Assembly: GCA_016185205.1 (NCBI GenBank)
Contig: JACPOA010000097.1
Span: forward strand, 1-48,989
Direction of reading: 5' to 3'
Length of the DNA: 48,989 nt
DNA from: Hyphomicrobiales bacterium
GTDB taxonomy: Bacteria; Pseudomonadota; Alphaproteobacteria; Rhizobiales; Xanthobacteraceae
Within the stretch, counting starts at the first letter, position 1; each line of letters opens with the position of its first letter. Shown piece by piece: positions 1 to 7,990 of this stretch. The notes under the pieces were generated by a model. It saw only the letters and a list, made by a program, of their open reading frames with translations, was not told where the DNA came from and did not search any database. Made by a program: the position numbers and the translations under genes.

Positions 1-199
1 AGTAGGTGCGCTGAACATTGCCGTTCGCCATCGCCGCATAGACCGTGTGAAAATTATTGTTGGCGGCCGGTTGGCTGCAGTCATCCGCCCAGGTGCCGAG
101 CAATCCAAATTGCTTCAAGGTTTGCGCAACCGTCTCGGCACCGGCCGTGGCAGGCGTTCCCAGACCAAGCGCTAGCACCAAAAGCAGCCCGCGATACAT
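1..199 (-). CDS. Exported protein, N-terminal part only
   Basis: The gene runs off the left edge of the window; 66 codons are visible. The start is the ATG at 199, preceded by a strong AGGAGG five bases upstream. The first 20 or so residues form a typical Sec signal peptide (MYRGLLLVLALGLG, then a small-residue region ending near AGA), so the product is exported to the periplasm or beyond. The mature part begins with a stretch containing FGLLGTWADDCSQPAA, which suggests a small periplasmic protein. I do not recognise the family, and the missing C-terminal part prevents a functional call. Confidence 0.7.
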   Translation of the reverse strand, partial: MYRGLLLVLALGLGTPATAGAETVAQTLKQFGLLGTWADDCSQPAANNNFHTVYAAMANGNVQRTY

Positions 200-334
200 G
201 ATTGCCTCCTGTTGTGAGACCTCATCGTGTCATTCAACGATTTTGGCCCGACATCCCCTGATGAACTCTACAACGGCATATACGATAGCACACGGCGGCT
301 GTTCTCAATAGCCACAGGCGGCCGCATCGGCGTC

Positions 335-1735
335 TCAGTTGAACCGGTAATTCAGTCCGCCACGCAGGATGTGCGTTCGGAAGGTGACGTTTTCCGACAC
401 TGTGGCGCCGCCGCCAATCGGCTCGGTGAAGACCGTGCCGCTGCCGAGATCGACGTAGAGATATTCGAGCTTGGTGCTCCAGCGATTGTCAATTCTGGCT
501 TCGATACCGGCGCCCGCGGTCCAGCCGGCCCGCGTGACGCTGCCGGAGCCGCTGAGAAGCGATTGCTGGTCGCCTTCCGTGCTCTTCAACGAGCCGACCG
601 CCAAGCCGCCGGTCACATAGGGCAGCAAGCGGTCCCAGGCGACGCCGATGCGCGCGCGCGCGGTTCCGAGCCAGCGCAGGTTTGTGTCGCAATTCGCGAA
701 GCTGCCGGGGACGTTGCACCACGGTGTGACGTTATCGACAATGCCGCTGGTGCCGCCTTTGATCGAGGAATAATCCAGGTCGCCTTCCAGGCCGTAGACC
801 CAGCGGTCGCGCTGCCAATTGTAGCCGACTGTGCCCCCAACAACACCGCCGCCGACATTGTACGTCCCGCGGTCGTACAGGTTGTCCGATTGCGAGGCCT
901 TGCCGGCGCCGCCGCCGTAGTTGAGGCCGGCATAGAGCCCGACCCAGTTCCACGGGCCCGCGCTTCGTCCCGGGTTTGGCGGCAGGAACGACAAGAACGA
1001 AGGGCCGGGATCGAATTTGTAATTGAGACCGGCGCGCACGATGTGGACCTGCATGCCCACGGTCTCGGTGATGGAAAATAAGCCGTTGCCTTCGGTGAAA
1101 GAGTTTCCATCGCGCAAATCGGCATAAAGGTATTCGACCTTCGCGCTCCAGTGTGGATCGATCATGGCTTCGACGCCGCCGCCGATCGTCCAGCCATAGT
1201 GAAACTCGGCGCCGGACCCAACAAGACCACCGGCCAGCGTGTCACCTTCGGAGCCGTGCACGCGGCCCCACGCCATGCCGCCGGCGACGAAAGGCAGCCA
1301 GCGGTCATAGGCATAGCCAAGCCGCAGGCGGTTGGTTCCAAACGCCTGCAATTTGGCCGTACACTGGGGGGTGACGCCGTAGCAGGGTCCGTTTAAGGCG
1401 TTGGCGCCGTCAGTCGAGCCGCGGATATTGCTCCAGGCGGCATCGCTCTCGAAGCCGATGACGGTGTTGCCGACCTGCCAGTTGTAGCCCCAGGTCACGC
1501 CGGCGAGGGCGCCGGACTGGTTGTACCAACCAGTATCAAAAGGCGAAAAATCCGTTTGCCTGGCGCGACCCCAGCCGCCGCCAGCCTGAACGCCGACATA
1601 GAAGCCGGTCCAGTCACCCGATCGTGCAGCGGGCGCGGCCTTCAACACAGATTTGGGCAGATCGGCCGCTTGCGCTGCACTCGCGACGACCAGGCCGGCA
1701 AAGCCTGTTGCAAGATACAGCGCTAGTTTTTTCAT
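335..1735 (-). CDS. Outer-membrane beta-barrel protein with two barrel domains in tandem
   Basis: A signal peptide (MKKLALYLATGFAGLVVASA, cleavage after AQA) is followed by two homologous opacity/Omp25-like barrel domains. The first spans about residues 40-243, opens with DWTGFYVGVQAGGGWG and closes with RAGLNYKF. The second spans about 262-466, opens with WNWVGLYAGLNYGGG and closes with RGGLNYRFN. Both end in the alternating aromatic strand used for BAM-dependent insertion, but only the second is at the true C-terminus. Known family members in Hyphomicrobiales usually have one eight-stranded barrel of roughly 200-280 residues; this 466-residue chain is a duplicated, fused version. The role is probably structural or in surface interaction. 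No partner gene is evident. Confidence 0.85.
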   Translation of the reverse strand: MKKLALYLATGFAGLVVASAAQAADLPKSVLKAAPAARSGDWTGFYVGVQAGGGWGRARQTDFSPFDTGWYNQSGALAGVTWGYNWQVGNTVIGFESDAAWSNIRGSTDGANALNGPCYGVTPQCTAKLQAFGTNRLRLGYAYDRWLPFVAGGMAWGRVHGSEGDTLAGGLVGSGAEFHYGWTIGGGVEAMIDPHWSAKVEYLYADLRDGNSFTEGNGLFSITETVGMQVHIVRAGLNYKFDPGPSFLSFLPPNPGRSAGPWNWVGLYAGLNYGGGAGKASQSDNLYDRGTYNVGGGVVGGTVGYNWQRDRWVYGLEGDLDYSSIKGGTSGIVDNVTPWCNVPGSFANCDTNLRWLGTARARIGVAWDRLLPYVTGGLAVGSLKSTEGDQQSLLSGSGSVTRAGWTAGAGIEARIDNRWSTKLEYLYVDLGSGTVFTEPIGGGATVSENVTFRTHILRGGLNYRFN

Positions 1736-1837
1736 GGCGCCCCATACAACCTAGCGTATGCCGGATACCTCAAGCATGGCTTGATCTTTGATATTTCCGC
1801 AAGGGGGAAATTCGCGTCAACGCGTAAACCGAAAGCC

Positions 1838-2584
1838 TTAAGACTTCATCCCGGCCGGCGCCACCTGCGAGGTCTTCAGCCCCATCTCGTCGAACGCCTT
1901 GCGCACCAGGCCCGCAGCCTTCGCCTCCTCGATGAACGCCGTGACATAGGCAAGCGCGACCGGCTTGCCCTTGGGCACCGCCACCGAGGTGGTGGAATTC
2001 AGGAAACCGCCGTCGAGAATGCGCGAGCCGGGCACCTTCGGCTGAATCCCGGTGAGCGATTCGCGCGAAAACGCCAGCGCGTCGACTTGGGCCTCGCGCA
2101 GCGCGGCGACCGCGGCGTCGGCCTTCTCGAAGCTCACATGCGTGGCGTTCGGGGCGGTCTTGTTGGAGGTGCGGAAGGTCGCGGTATTGGCGACGCCGCC
2201 GATGCGCATACCGGCCGCGTTGGCGGCGGCGACCGAGGCGAACTTGGCACTGGGCGCCACCAGATAGGTGCTTTGCAGCAGGTGATAGGCGTTGCCGAAG
2301 TCGACGAATTTCTTGCGCTCGTCATCCACGGGGAGGAATGCCACGTCCCATTTATTGTCGGCCGCCGAATTCTGGATTTCGCCGGAGCCGTTGTGGACGA
2401 TCAGTTGCGCCTCGACGCCGAGTTTTTTGGCGAGCGCCTGCCCCAGCACGACGGCGACGCCGCGATAGGCGCCGCTGGCCTCGTCCTTGATGGCGAATTG
2501 CGCCGACGGTGTGGGCGCGATGGCGATGGCGACGCGCAGCTTTCCCGTGGGGGCAAGTTGTTGCAGCAAGGCGGCATCGGCCAT
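1838..2584 (-). CDS. Solute-binding-like protein (SBP_bac_3 family), no signal peptide
   Basis: The product is close to the upstream neighbour over its whole length: both share GKLRVAIA, GEIQNSA, VDDERxKFVDFGNAYHLL and SRILDGGFLNS. The family binds amino acids or related small polar ligands in the periplasm for ABC uptake. I place the start at the ATG at 2584, with GGAG nine bases upstream; a TTG at 2599 would add five residues. Neither start gives a signal peptide, so unless export happens another way the protein would stay in the cytoplasm. The reading frame is continuous with the upstream paralogue, interrupted only by that gene's TAG and 17 codons. No permease or ATPase gene is nearby, so both are orphan binding proteins. 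Likely a tandem duplicate that lost its leader. Confidence 0.75.
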   Translation of the reverse strand: MADAALLQQLAPTGKLRVAIAIAPTPSAQFAIKDEASGAYRGVAVVLGQALAKKLGVEAQLIVHNGSGEIQNSAADNKWDVAFLPVDDERKKFVDFGNAYHLLQSTYLVAPSAKFASVAAANAAGMRIGGVANTATFRTSNKTAPNATHVSFEKADAAVAALREAQVDALAFSRESLTGIQPKVPGSRILDGGFLNSTTSVAVPKGKPVALAYVTAFIEEAKAAGLVRKAFDEMGLKTSQVAPAGMKS

Positions 2585-2650
2585 CGTCGGGCACTCCAAT
2601 AAATGACGGGCGGCGCCTACCGCCCCCCGCCATGAAATACCATGCCCGCG

Positions 2651-3463
2651 CTACGGTTTCATCCCCGCCGGCGCGACCTGGGAATTCTTCAGGTTCATGG
2701 CGTCGAAGGCCTTGCGCACCAGACCGGCGGCTTTCGCCTCCTCGATGAACTGGCCGACATAGGCCAAGGCTTCCGGCTTGCCTTTCGGCACCGCCACCGC
2801 GGTGGACGAATTCAGGAAACCGCCGTCGAGAATGCGCGAGCCGGGGATTTTCGGCGCCGCGCCGGTGAGTGACTCGCGCGACAGCGCGATGGCGTCGATC
2901 TCGCCCGAATTCATGGCATTGATGGCGGCATCGACGCCTGGGAACGAGACGAAGGTCGCCTTCGGCGCAGTGCGTTGCGCGGCGCGGAAGGTGGCGGTGT
3001 TGGCGGCGCCGCCGATGCGCACGCCCGGCTCATTGGCTTCGTCCACCGTCATGATCTTGGAGCCGGGCGCCACCAGATAGGTGCTCTGCAGCAGGTGATA
3101 GGCATTGCCGAAGTCGACGAATTTCCTGCGCTCGTCGTCGACCGGCATGAAGGTCACGTCCCACTTGCCGCTTCCCGCCGAGTTCTGGATTTCGCCGGAG
3201 GCCAGATGCGGAATAAATTCGACCGGCACGCCGAGCTTTTTGGCCAGCGCGGTGCCGAGGTCGACGGTGACGCCACGGAATTTTCCGGTTGAAGCGTCCT
3301 TCACCGCATAGAGCGCGGAGGGCGTGGGCGAGACCGCGATGGCCACGCGCAGCTTTCCGGTAGGGACCAGTTCCTTCATGACGTCCGCCTTGGCTGTTGC
3401 GGATAACCCACCAGCAAGCATGACGGTTGCAAAACCGACGCAGAAACGAAGCGCGAATGTCAT
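2651..3463 (-). CDS. ABC transporter periplasmic substrate-binding protein (SBP_bac_3)
   Basis: I chose the ATG at 3463 because it gives a clean signal peptide (MTFALRFCVGFATVMLAGG, cleavage near AKA). A longer frame from 3508 would place 15 charged residues before it. The mature protein of about 245 residues has the two-lobe family-3 pattern: GKLRVAIAVSPTPSA at the N-terminus, a WDVTFMPVDDERRKF segment in the hinge region and SRILDGGFLNSSTAVAVPKG in lobe 2. Proteins of this family deliver amino acids or similar ligands to an ABC permease; no permease is in the window, so the ligand cannot be inferred. It is followed after 66 bases by its leaderless paralogue, probably in one transcript. Confidence 0.85.
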   Translation of the reverse strand: MTFALRFCVGFATVMLAGGLSATAKADVMKELVPTGKLRVAIAVSPTPSALYAVKDASTGKFRGVTVDLGTALAKKLGVPVEFIPHLASGEIQNSAGSGKWDVTFMPVDDERRKFVDFGNAYHLLQSTYLVAPGSKIMTVDEANEPGVRIGGAANTATFRAAQRTAPKATFVSFPGVDAAINAMNSGEIDAIALSRESLTGAAPKIPGSRILDGGFLNSSTAVAVPKGKPEALAYVGQFIEEAKAAGLVRKAFDAMNLKNSQVAPAGMKP

Positions 3464-3568
3464 TGGCCAAGTCCGGACCTGAAAGGGCGGCAAGCGCGCT
3501 CGCATCAAACAAGTCTAGGCAAAATCGCGGGGCCGCCCAAGGTGGGTCGCTCAGGCGCTGGCGGGGCT

Positions 3569-3665
3569 AGAGCATGATCCATTTCAATTGAATCGGATCA
3601 TGCTCTGGATCCTTGTTTGGTCGCATTTTCTACGGCGAACCGGTTCCCACTTCGCCGGAAAATGC
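3569..3665. repeat. Intergenic palindromic repeat (two hairpins) reaching into a coding region
   Basis: Positions 3569-3580 (AGAGCATGATCC) and 3595-3606 are perfect 12-base inverted copies around a near-palindromic core. A second hairpin follows: GCATTTTC at 3623-3630 pairs with 3658-3665, and CGGCGAA pairs with TTCGCCG inside it. Elements with AGAGCATGATCC arms and an AACCGGTT-type core are common between genes in Hyphomicrobiales genomes. Here the right half supplies the last dozen codons and the stop of the downstream membrane protein gene (stop at 3630). Confidence 0.8.
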
Positions 3666-5036
3666 TCCATGCCGCCGGGCGATCAGCAGCGCTAGGGCGA
3701 ACGGCGCCAGCGGCACCAGGCGGCTCTGATAGCGGTCCACCGGATGCGAAAAGATGCCGCAAATGGCCGCATTGGCGGCGAGCGCGAGCAGGATCGTGAG
3801 GCAGAGCGCGGCGAGATCGGGCGCGACCTTGAACCGGCGGCGCGCGATCAGGGCGAGGGCAAGGCCGGCGATCGAAAGGCTAGCTGCCGGTACGTGCAGG
3901 AAATTGAGCGGCGCCACGTCGAAAGGATTGGCCTGCTGGCGCGCGCGCATGAATTGCTCGAACAGTTGCGGCGTGCGGTCGGCCAAGGTGGCGATGGTAG
4001 GCTCGTTGTCGGTGATGCTGGTCTCGGTCTGGAAGGCGACGAACTGCCTGAGCGTGGCGAGGATGGCCGTCTCGGCATGCATGAGCGGATAGCGCTTGAG
4101 GGTGGCGATGGTGATGGCGCGTTCCTCGGCGGCGAAGTCGACCCAGCCGCCGAGAGTATGGAACGGACTGTCGCCCCACAGCCACCAGTCCGCCTCGTCC
4201 GGCAAGCCGACTTTATAGTCGCACAGCCGCAGGGCCGGATCCGGGCAGCGGTCGTCGAGATAGCGGGCGACGATGCCGTCCTCGAGCAGGCGGCCGAACA
4301 GGAAGCTCGAACCGCCCGGCGTGAAGCCGAAGGTGCCGGTGATGGCGTAATTCGAGATCGGGCAGAAGGCGACGCCGGCGGCGACCGCGCCGGCTGCCAA
4401 CAGCAGGCGCGGCTTCGGCAGCGCCATGCGTGCGATGCGCGCGAGCGGCCACAGCGCCGCGATCAAGGCGACGCCCAGGCCGGCGGCCGCCATGTGGCTG
4501 GGAATGGCAATGACGATCACCGCCGCGAGCCCGCAGCGTTCCCACCAGGTGAGCTGCGCGGCCTGGAACGCCAGCAAGTAGATCGCCAGCACGGCGGCCG
4601 GAAACAGGATGTCGGGCATCAGCTGGCCGGCAAACCACGGCAGGCTGGTGCAGACGGTGAGCATCGCCACGATGCCGAGCGCGAGCCAGGGCCGTCCGCC
4701 CAAGCCCAGCGCGCGCATGGTCAGCACGATCAGCCAGGCGGTGAGCGCCGCCTGCGCGATCACGTTCACCCAGAATGCGGTGGGAATCCCGGCATAGAGG
4801 AACAGGCCGTAAAGCGCGGAGCGGCCCATGCCGAGCGTGCCTTCGATCGGCCGCGACAGGTAGCCGCCGGTGTCGGGAAAGACGAGCGGAAAGCCGTTCC
4901 ACAGCGCCGGCGCCAGCAGCGCCGCCACCATGCCGGCGCTCGCCAGCGACCACAGCAGAACGCGGCGTCGCAAACCCGGGACCGCCGGCGCGGCGTCCGT
5001 GGGCGCCATACCGCCGACAATCGAAACATCCGCCAT
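3630..5036 (-). CDS. Polytopic membrane protein, paralogue of the next gene (possible GT-C type)
   Basis: About ten hydrophobic segments are spread over 468 residues, so this is an inner-membrane protein. The first periplasmic loop carries APALWNGFPLVFPDTGGYL, whose acidic DTGGYL motif resembles the catalytic-loop position of GT-C glycosyltransferases; that is inference only. A second block, FGRLLEDGIVARYLDDRCPD followed by LRLCDYK and LPDEADWWLWG, is shared with the neighbouring paralogue and is probably a soluble periplasmic insertion. I take the ATG at 5036 (GTGGGG six bases upstream) over a GTG at 5048. The last residues (GAFSGEVGTGSP) are encoded by an intergenic repeat, so the C-terminus has been rewritten. 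Function unknown. Confidence 0.8.
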   Translation of the reverse strand: MADVSIVGGMAPTDAAPAVPGLRRRVLLWSLASAGMVAALLAPALWNGFPLVFPDTGGYLSRPIEGTLGMGRSALYGLFLYAGIPTAFWVNVIAQAALTAWLIVLTMRALGLGGRPWLALGIVAMLTVCTSLPWFAGQLMPDILFPAAVLAIYLLAFQAAQLTWWERCGLAAVIVIAIPSHMAAAGLGVALIAALWPLARIARMALPKPRLLLAAGAVAAGVAFCPISNYAITGTFGFTPGGSSFLFGRLLEDGIVARYLDDRCPDPALRLCDYKVGLPDEADWWLWGDSPFHTLGGWVDFAAEERAITIATLKRYPLMHAETAILATLRQFVAFQTETSITDNEPTIATLADRTPQLFEQFMRARQQANPFDVAPLNFLHVPAASLSIAGLALALIARRRFKVAPDLAALCLTILLALAANAAICGIFSHPVDRYQSRLVPLAPFALALLIARRHGAFSGEVGTGSP

Positions 5037-5124
5037 CGAAAGCCCCACTCACGCGACCGCAAACCGGCCGGCAGACTTTAGCACAACGGAATATGAACGT
5101 TGGCCGAACGGTTTGGTTCGGCGG

Positions 5125-6471
5125 CTAGCGGGCCGAAGGCGAAATGCCGCGGGCTTGCGGCAAAACTTGGGCCAGCGCCAGGGCGCATGCGAACACCGCG
5201 AGCCACACCATGCGGGCGCCATAGCGGTCGTGCGGATTGGACAGCGCGCCGCAGACGAAGGCATTGGCGAGCAGCGCCAGTGTGACGGTCGCGGCCAGTT
5301 CGCCGATGTCGGCGGCAATGGTTTTACGCCAGGCGAGCAGGGCGATGACCGGCAGCAGCGCCATCGCGATCAGCGCCAGCGGATAATGCAGGCGGTTGAT
5401 CGCGGTAAAGTCGATTTCGTCCGATTGCTGGCGCGCGGCGCGCATGGCCGGCCCCAGTTGCGGGGTGTAGCGCTCGATGATCGCATAGGTGTGCCAGATC
5501 GCGGTGACCACGCCTTCGCCGGAGCGCACGTCGATCAGCTGCTTGCCGGTGGCGATCAGTGCGGTCTCGGCCTGCAGGCCGGGATAGGCGAGCACGCTCG
5601 CGACCGCGATCCGCTCCATCTCGGCGCCAAGACCGGCGAAGCGGCCAAGCCGGTCGAACAGCGGGCTGCCCCAGAACCAGACGTCGGCATCGTGCGGCAG
5701 CTGGTCCTTGTAGGCGCAGAGCTGGAGCTTCGGATCGGGGCAGTGCTCGTCGAGATATTTGGTGACGATGCCGTCTTGCAGCATGCGGCCGAACGAGAGC
5801 GCGAAGCCACCCGGCGTCCAGGCCAGCCGCTTGGCGACGACATAGTTGGCGGCAAACACCATGGCCACGCCGAGCGTGAGCGCGATCAGGCCGCGCCAGA
5901 TGCCGGCCATGCGGTTGCGCCGGCGGTCGAATTGAAAATGCACGACGGCCGCCAGCAGCAGCGCCAGCAGCACGGCGAGCGTAGCGTTGTGGGTGGCAGC
6001 GGACACGGCCAGGAGAAGCATCAGCGCGAGGCGCTCGCGGTTGCTGAGCGTGTCGCCGCGCAGCAGCAGCAGATAGAGCGCCAGCACGCTAAGCCCTGCG
6101 AAAATATCGGTGAGCAGGATCGCGGTCAGCCAGGGCAACGTGGTGACGACCGACAGCGCCGCGATGATACCGGTCAGCAGTATCGGCCGTCCCCCGAGCC
6201 GATGCGCGCGCAAGGTGAGCGCGACGATCCAGACCGTGAGCGCCGATTGCAGCAGCAGCACCGGCCAGAACGACAACGGTGTGCCGGCATTGAGGATGAG
6301 GCCGTAGACCACGGCGCGGCTCGGCACCAGGATGCCTTCGTACCAGCGCGCGAGGTAGCCGCCGGTGTCGTATTGCAGCAGCGGGAAGCCGTTCCACAGC
6401 GCCGGAGCGAGCAGCAGCAGGACGCAGACAATCAAGGCCAGCGCCCACAGGGCGCGGTCGCGCGCACGCAT
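5125..6471 (-). CDS. Polytopic membrane protein, tandem paralogue (possible GT-C type)
   Basis: This shares its plan with the downstream gene: a first membrane segment, APALWNGFPLLQYDTGGYLA in the first loop, many hydrophobic helices, then FGRMLQDGIVTKYLDEHCPD, LQLCAYKDQLP and DVWFWG. The two genes are 88 bases apart on the same strand and are tandem duplicates that have diverged considerably. I favour the ATG at 6471 (GGGGGA eight bases upstream), which puts the first helix right after MRARDRALW; in-frame starts at 6501 or 6570 would add poorly ordered residues. The likely location is the inner membrane. If the GT-C reading is right, the substrate would be a lipid-linked sugar. Confident as a gene, uncertain in function. 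Confidence 0.8.
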   Translation of the reverse strand: MRARDRALWALALIVCVLLLLAPALWNGFPLLQYDTGGYLARWYEGILVPSRAVVYGLILNAGTPLSFWPVLLLQSALTVWIVALTLRAHRLGGRPILLTGIIAALSVVTTLPWLTAILLTDIFAGLSVLALYLLLLRGDTLSNRERLALMLLLAVSAATHNATLAVLLALLLAAVVHFQFDRRRNRMAGIWRGLIALTLGVAMVFAANYVVAKRLAWTPGGFALSFGRMLQDGIVTKYLDEHCPDPKLQLCAYKDQLPHDADVWFWGSPLFDRLGRFAGLGAEMERIAVASVLAYPGLQAETALIATGKQLIDVRSGEGVVTAIWHTYAIIERYTPQLGPAMRAARQQSDEIDFTAINRLHYPLALIAMALLPVIALLAWRKTIAADIGELAATVTLALLANAFVCGALSNPHDRYGARMVWLAVFACALALAQVLPQARGISPSAR

Positions 6472-6557
6472 CTTCCGAATCCCCCGGCCGCCCCTCGTCA
6501 TGGCTAGTTGATTCCGGCCATCACCGTCTTCTTTGCATGCACTCAACCAAGTCGTGG

Positions 6558-6580
6558 ATGCCCGGGTCAAGCCCGGGCAT
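6558..6580. repeat. Short palindromic repeat upstream of the VWA gene
   Basis: ATGCCCGGG and CCCGGGCAT are perfect 9-base inverted arms around TCAAG, within a GTGGATGCCCGGGTCAAGCC context typical of dispersed intergenic repeats in Hyphomicrobiales. It lies in the 160-base gap between the divergent membrane-protein and VWA genes. An open reading frame runs through it, but the VWA protein starts later. Confidence 0.7.
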
Positions 6581-6631
6581 GACCGTGGAGGGCGCTTGAC
6601 GCCGGCCCGGCGAGGGGCGAAATCTCACCTT

Positions 6632-7804
6632 ATGTTCGTCACCTTTTTCACCGAACTCAAATCCGCCGGCGTGCCGGTGACGCTGCGCGAGTATCTGACG
6701 CTGATGCAGGCGATGGAGGCCGATCTCGCCTCGCGTCGGGTGGAGGATTTCTATTACCTGTCGCGCGCAGCCCTGGTGAAGGACGAGCGCAATCTCGACA
6801 AGTTCGACCGCGTGTTCGGCCATGTGTTCAAGGGGCTTGAGATTGTCGGCGACGCCATCGCGGCCGAGATTCCGGCCGAGTGGCTGAAGAAACTGGCCGA
6901 TAAATATTTGACGGAAGAAGAGAAGAAGCAGATCCAGGCCATGGGCGGGCTCGACAAATTGCTCGAGGAGCTCAAGAAGCGCCTGGCCGAGCAGAAGGGC
7001 CGCCACCAGGGCGGCTCGAAATGGATCGGCACCGGCGGCACCTCGCCGTTCGGCAACGCCGGCTACAATCCGGAGGGCATCCGCATCGGCGGCGAGAGCA
7101 CGCATCGCCGTGCGGTCAAGGTCTGGGACAAGCGCGAATTCAAGGACCTCGACGACGACGTCGAACTCGGCACCCGCAACATCAAGCTGGCGCTGCGCCG
7201 CCTGCGCAAATTCGCCCGCACCGGCGCGCCCGAGGAGCTCGATCTCGACGGCACCATCAAGGGCACCGCGCAGAAGGGCTATCTCGACATTCTGTTGCGG
7301 CCGGAGCGGCACAATGCGGTGAAGGTGCTGCTGTTCTTCGACAACGGCGGCTCGATGGACTGGCACATCAAGGCGACCGAGGAGCTGTTCTCGGCGGCGC
7401 GCAGCGAGTTCAAGCACATGGAGCATTTCTACTTCCACAATTGCCTGTACGAGAAAGTGTGGAAGGAGAACCGCCGCAGATTCCAGGCCACCACGCCGAC
7501 CTGGGACGTGCTGCACACCTATCCGCACGACTACAAGGTGGTGTTCGTCGGCGACGCCTCGATGTCGCCGTACGAGATCAGCGCGCAGGGCGGCTCGGTC
7601 GAGCATTACAACGACGAGCCGGGCGGCGTGTGGCTCGAGCGCGTGACGCGCACCTATCCGGCGGCGGTGTGGCTCAACCCGGTGCCCGAGAAGGAATGGG
7701 AGTTCACTTATTCGATCAAGATGGTGCAGCAGCTGATGGAAGGAAGGATGTATCCTTTGACATTAGACGGGTTGGACCGGGCGATGCGGGAGTTGGTGAG
7801 GTGA
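6632..7804 (+). CDS. VWA domain protein of the CoxE-like family
   Basis: The start is the ATG at 6632, giving MFVTFFTELKSAGVPVTLRE, the usual N-terminus of CoxE-like proteins; an upstream in-frame ORF passes through a repeat. Residues about 1-110 are the helical CoxE-type region, followed by a charged linker and a GTGGTSPFG segment. The C-terminal von Willebrand A domain (about 245-390) has the MIDAS-like site as LLFFDNGGSMDW, so the canonical DxSxS is DxGGS, as is usual for the family. Such proteins work with MoxR AAA+ ATPases in protein maturation or complex assembly. A MoxR gene is present at 29230-30075 but 22 kb away. The last codons recur as fragments in the toxin-antitoxin patch downstream. 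Confidence 0.9.
   Translation: MFVTFFTELKSAGVPVTLREYLTLMQAMEADLASRRVEDFYYLSRAALVKDERNLDKFDRVFGHVFKGLEIVGDAIAAEIPAEWLKKLADKYLTEEEKKQIQAMGGLDKLLEELKKRLAEQKGRHQGGSKWIGTGGTSPFGNAGYNPEGIRIGGESTHRRAVKVWDKREFKDLDDDVELGTRNIKLALRRLRKFARTGAPEELDLDGTIKGTAQKGYLDILLRPERHNAVKVLLFFDNGGSMDWHIKATEELFSAARSEFKHMEHFYFHNCLYEKVWKENRRRFQATTPTWDVLHTYPHDYKVVFVGDASMSPYEISAQGGSVEHYNDEPGGVWLERVTRTYPAAVWLNPVPEKEWEFTYSIKMVQQLMEGRMYPLTLDGLDRAMRELVR
7784..7802 (+). repeat. Direct repeat, copy 1 (3' end of VWA gene)
   Basis: ATGCGGGAGTTGGTGAGGT occurs here as the last codons of the VWA gene and again, base for base, at 9898-9916 between the HicB-like and ParD-like genes. The reading frame is kept in the second copy. The intervening 2.1 kb holds the orphan gene and two toxin-antitoxin loci, so the pair may be the scar of an insertion at the gene's 3' end. 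Confidence 0.75.
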
Positions 7805-7891
7805 AAGCTTGGGTGCTGCACGATAGCGACGGTAGACGGTAGGACGGGTTAGCCGAAGGCGCCGTGCGTCCGAGGACGAAGATTCGGGAAT

Positions 7892-7917
7892 GGCGGATTA
7901 CGCTACGCTAATTCGCC
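7892..7917. repeat. Short inverted repeat of the GGCG-ATTA...TAAT-CGCC type
   Basis: GGCGGATTA and TAATTCGCC flank CGCTACGC, with one mismatch between arms, followed by CTACG. A sister element with the same plan lies at 8540-8565. The two bracket the orphan gene at 7991-8398. Dispersed elements reading roughly GGCGGATTACGC...CGCCCTACG are common in Bradyrhizobium relatives. Confidence 0.65.
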
Positions 7918-7990
7918 CTACGCGCTTATTGTACCACACCAATCTCTGGAGCATTCTCGCAAGGCTTCGTCTTGGCTCGGGAGGGTCATC

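Noticed and set aside
6521-7606. Long minus-strand open frame opposite the VWA gene
   Set aside because: It is the complement of a gene with clear CoxE and VWA motifs; the minus product has no domain and an Arg/Leu/Ala bias typical of GC-rich shadow frames.
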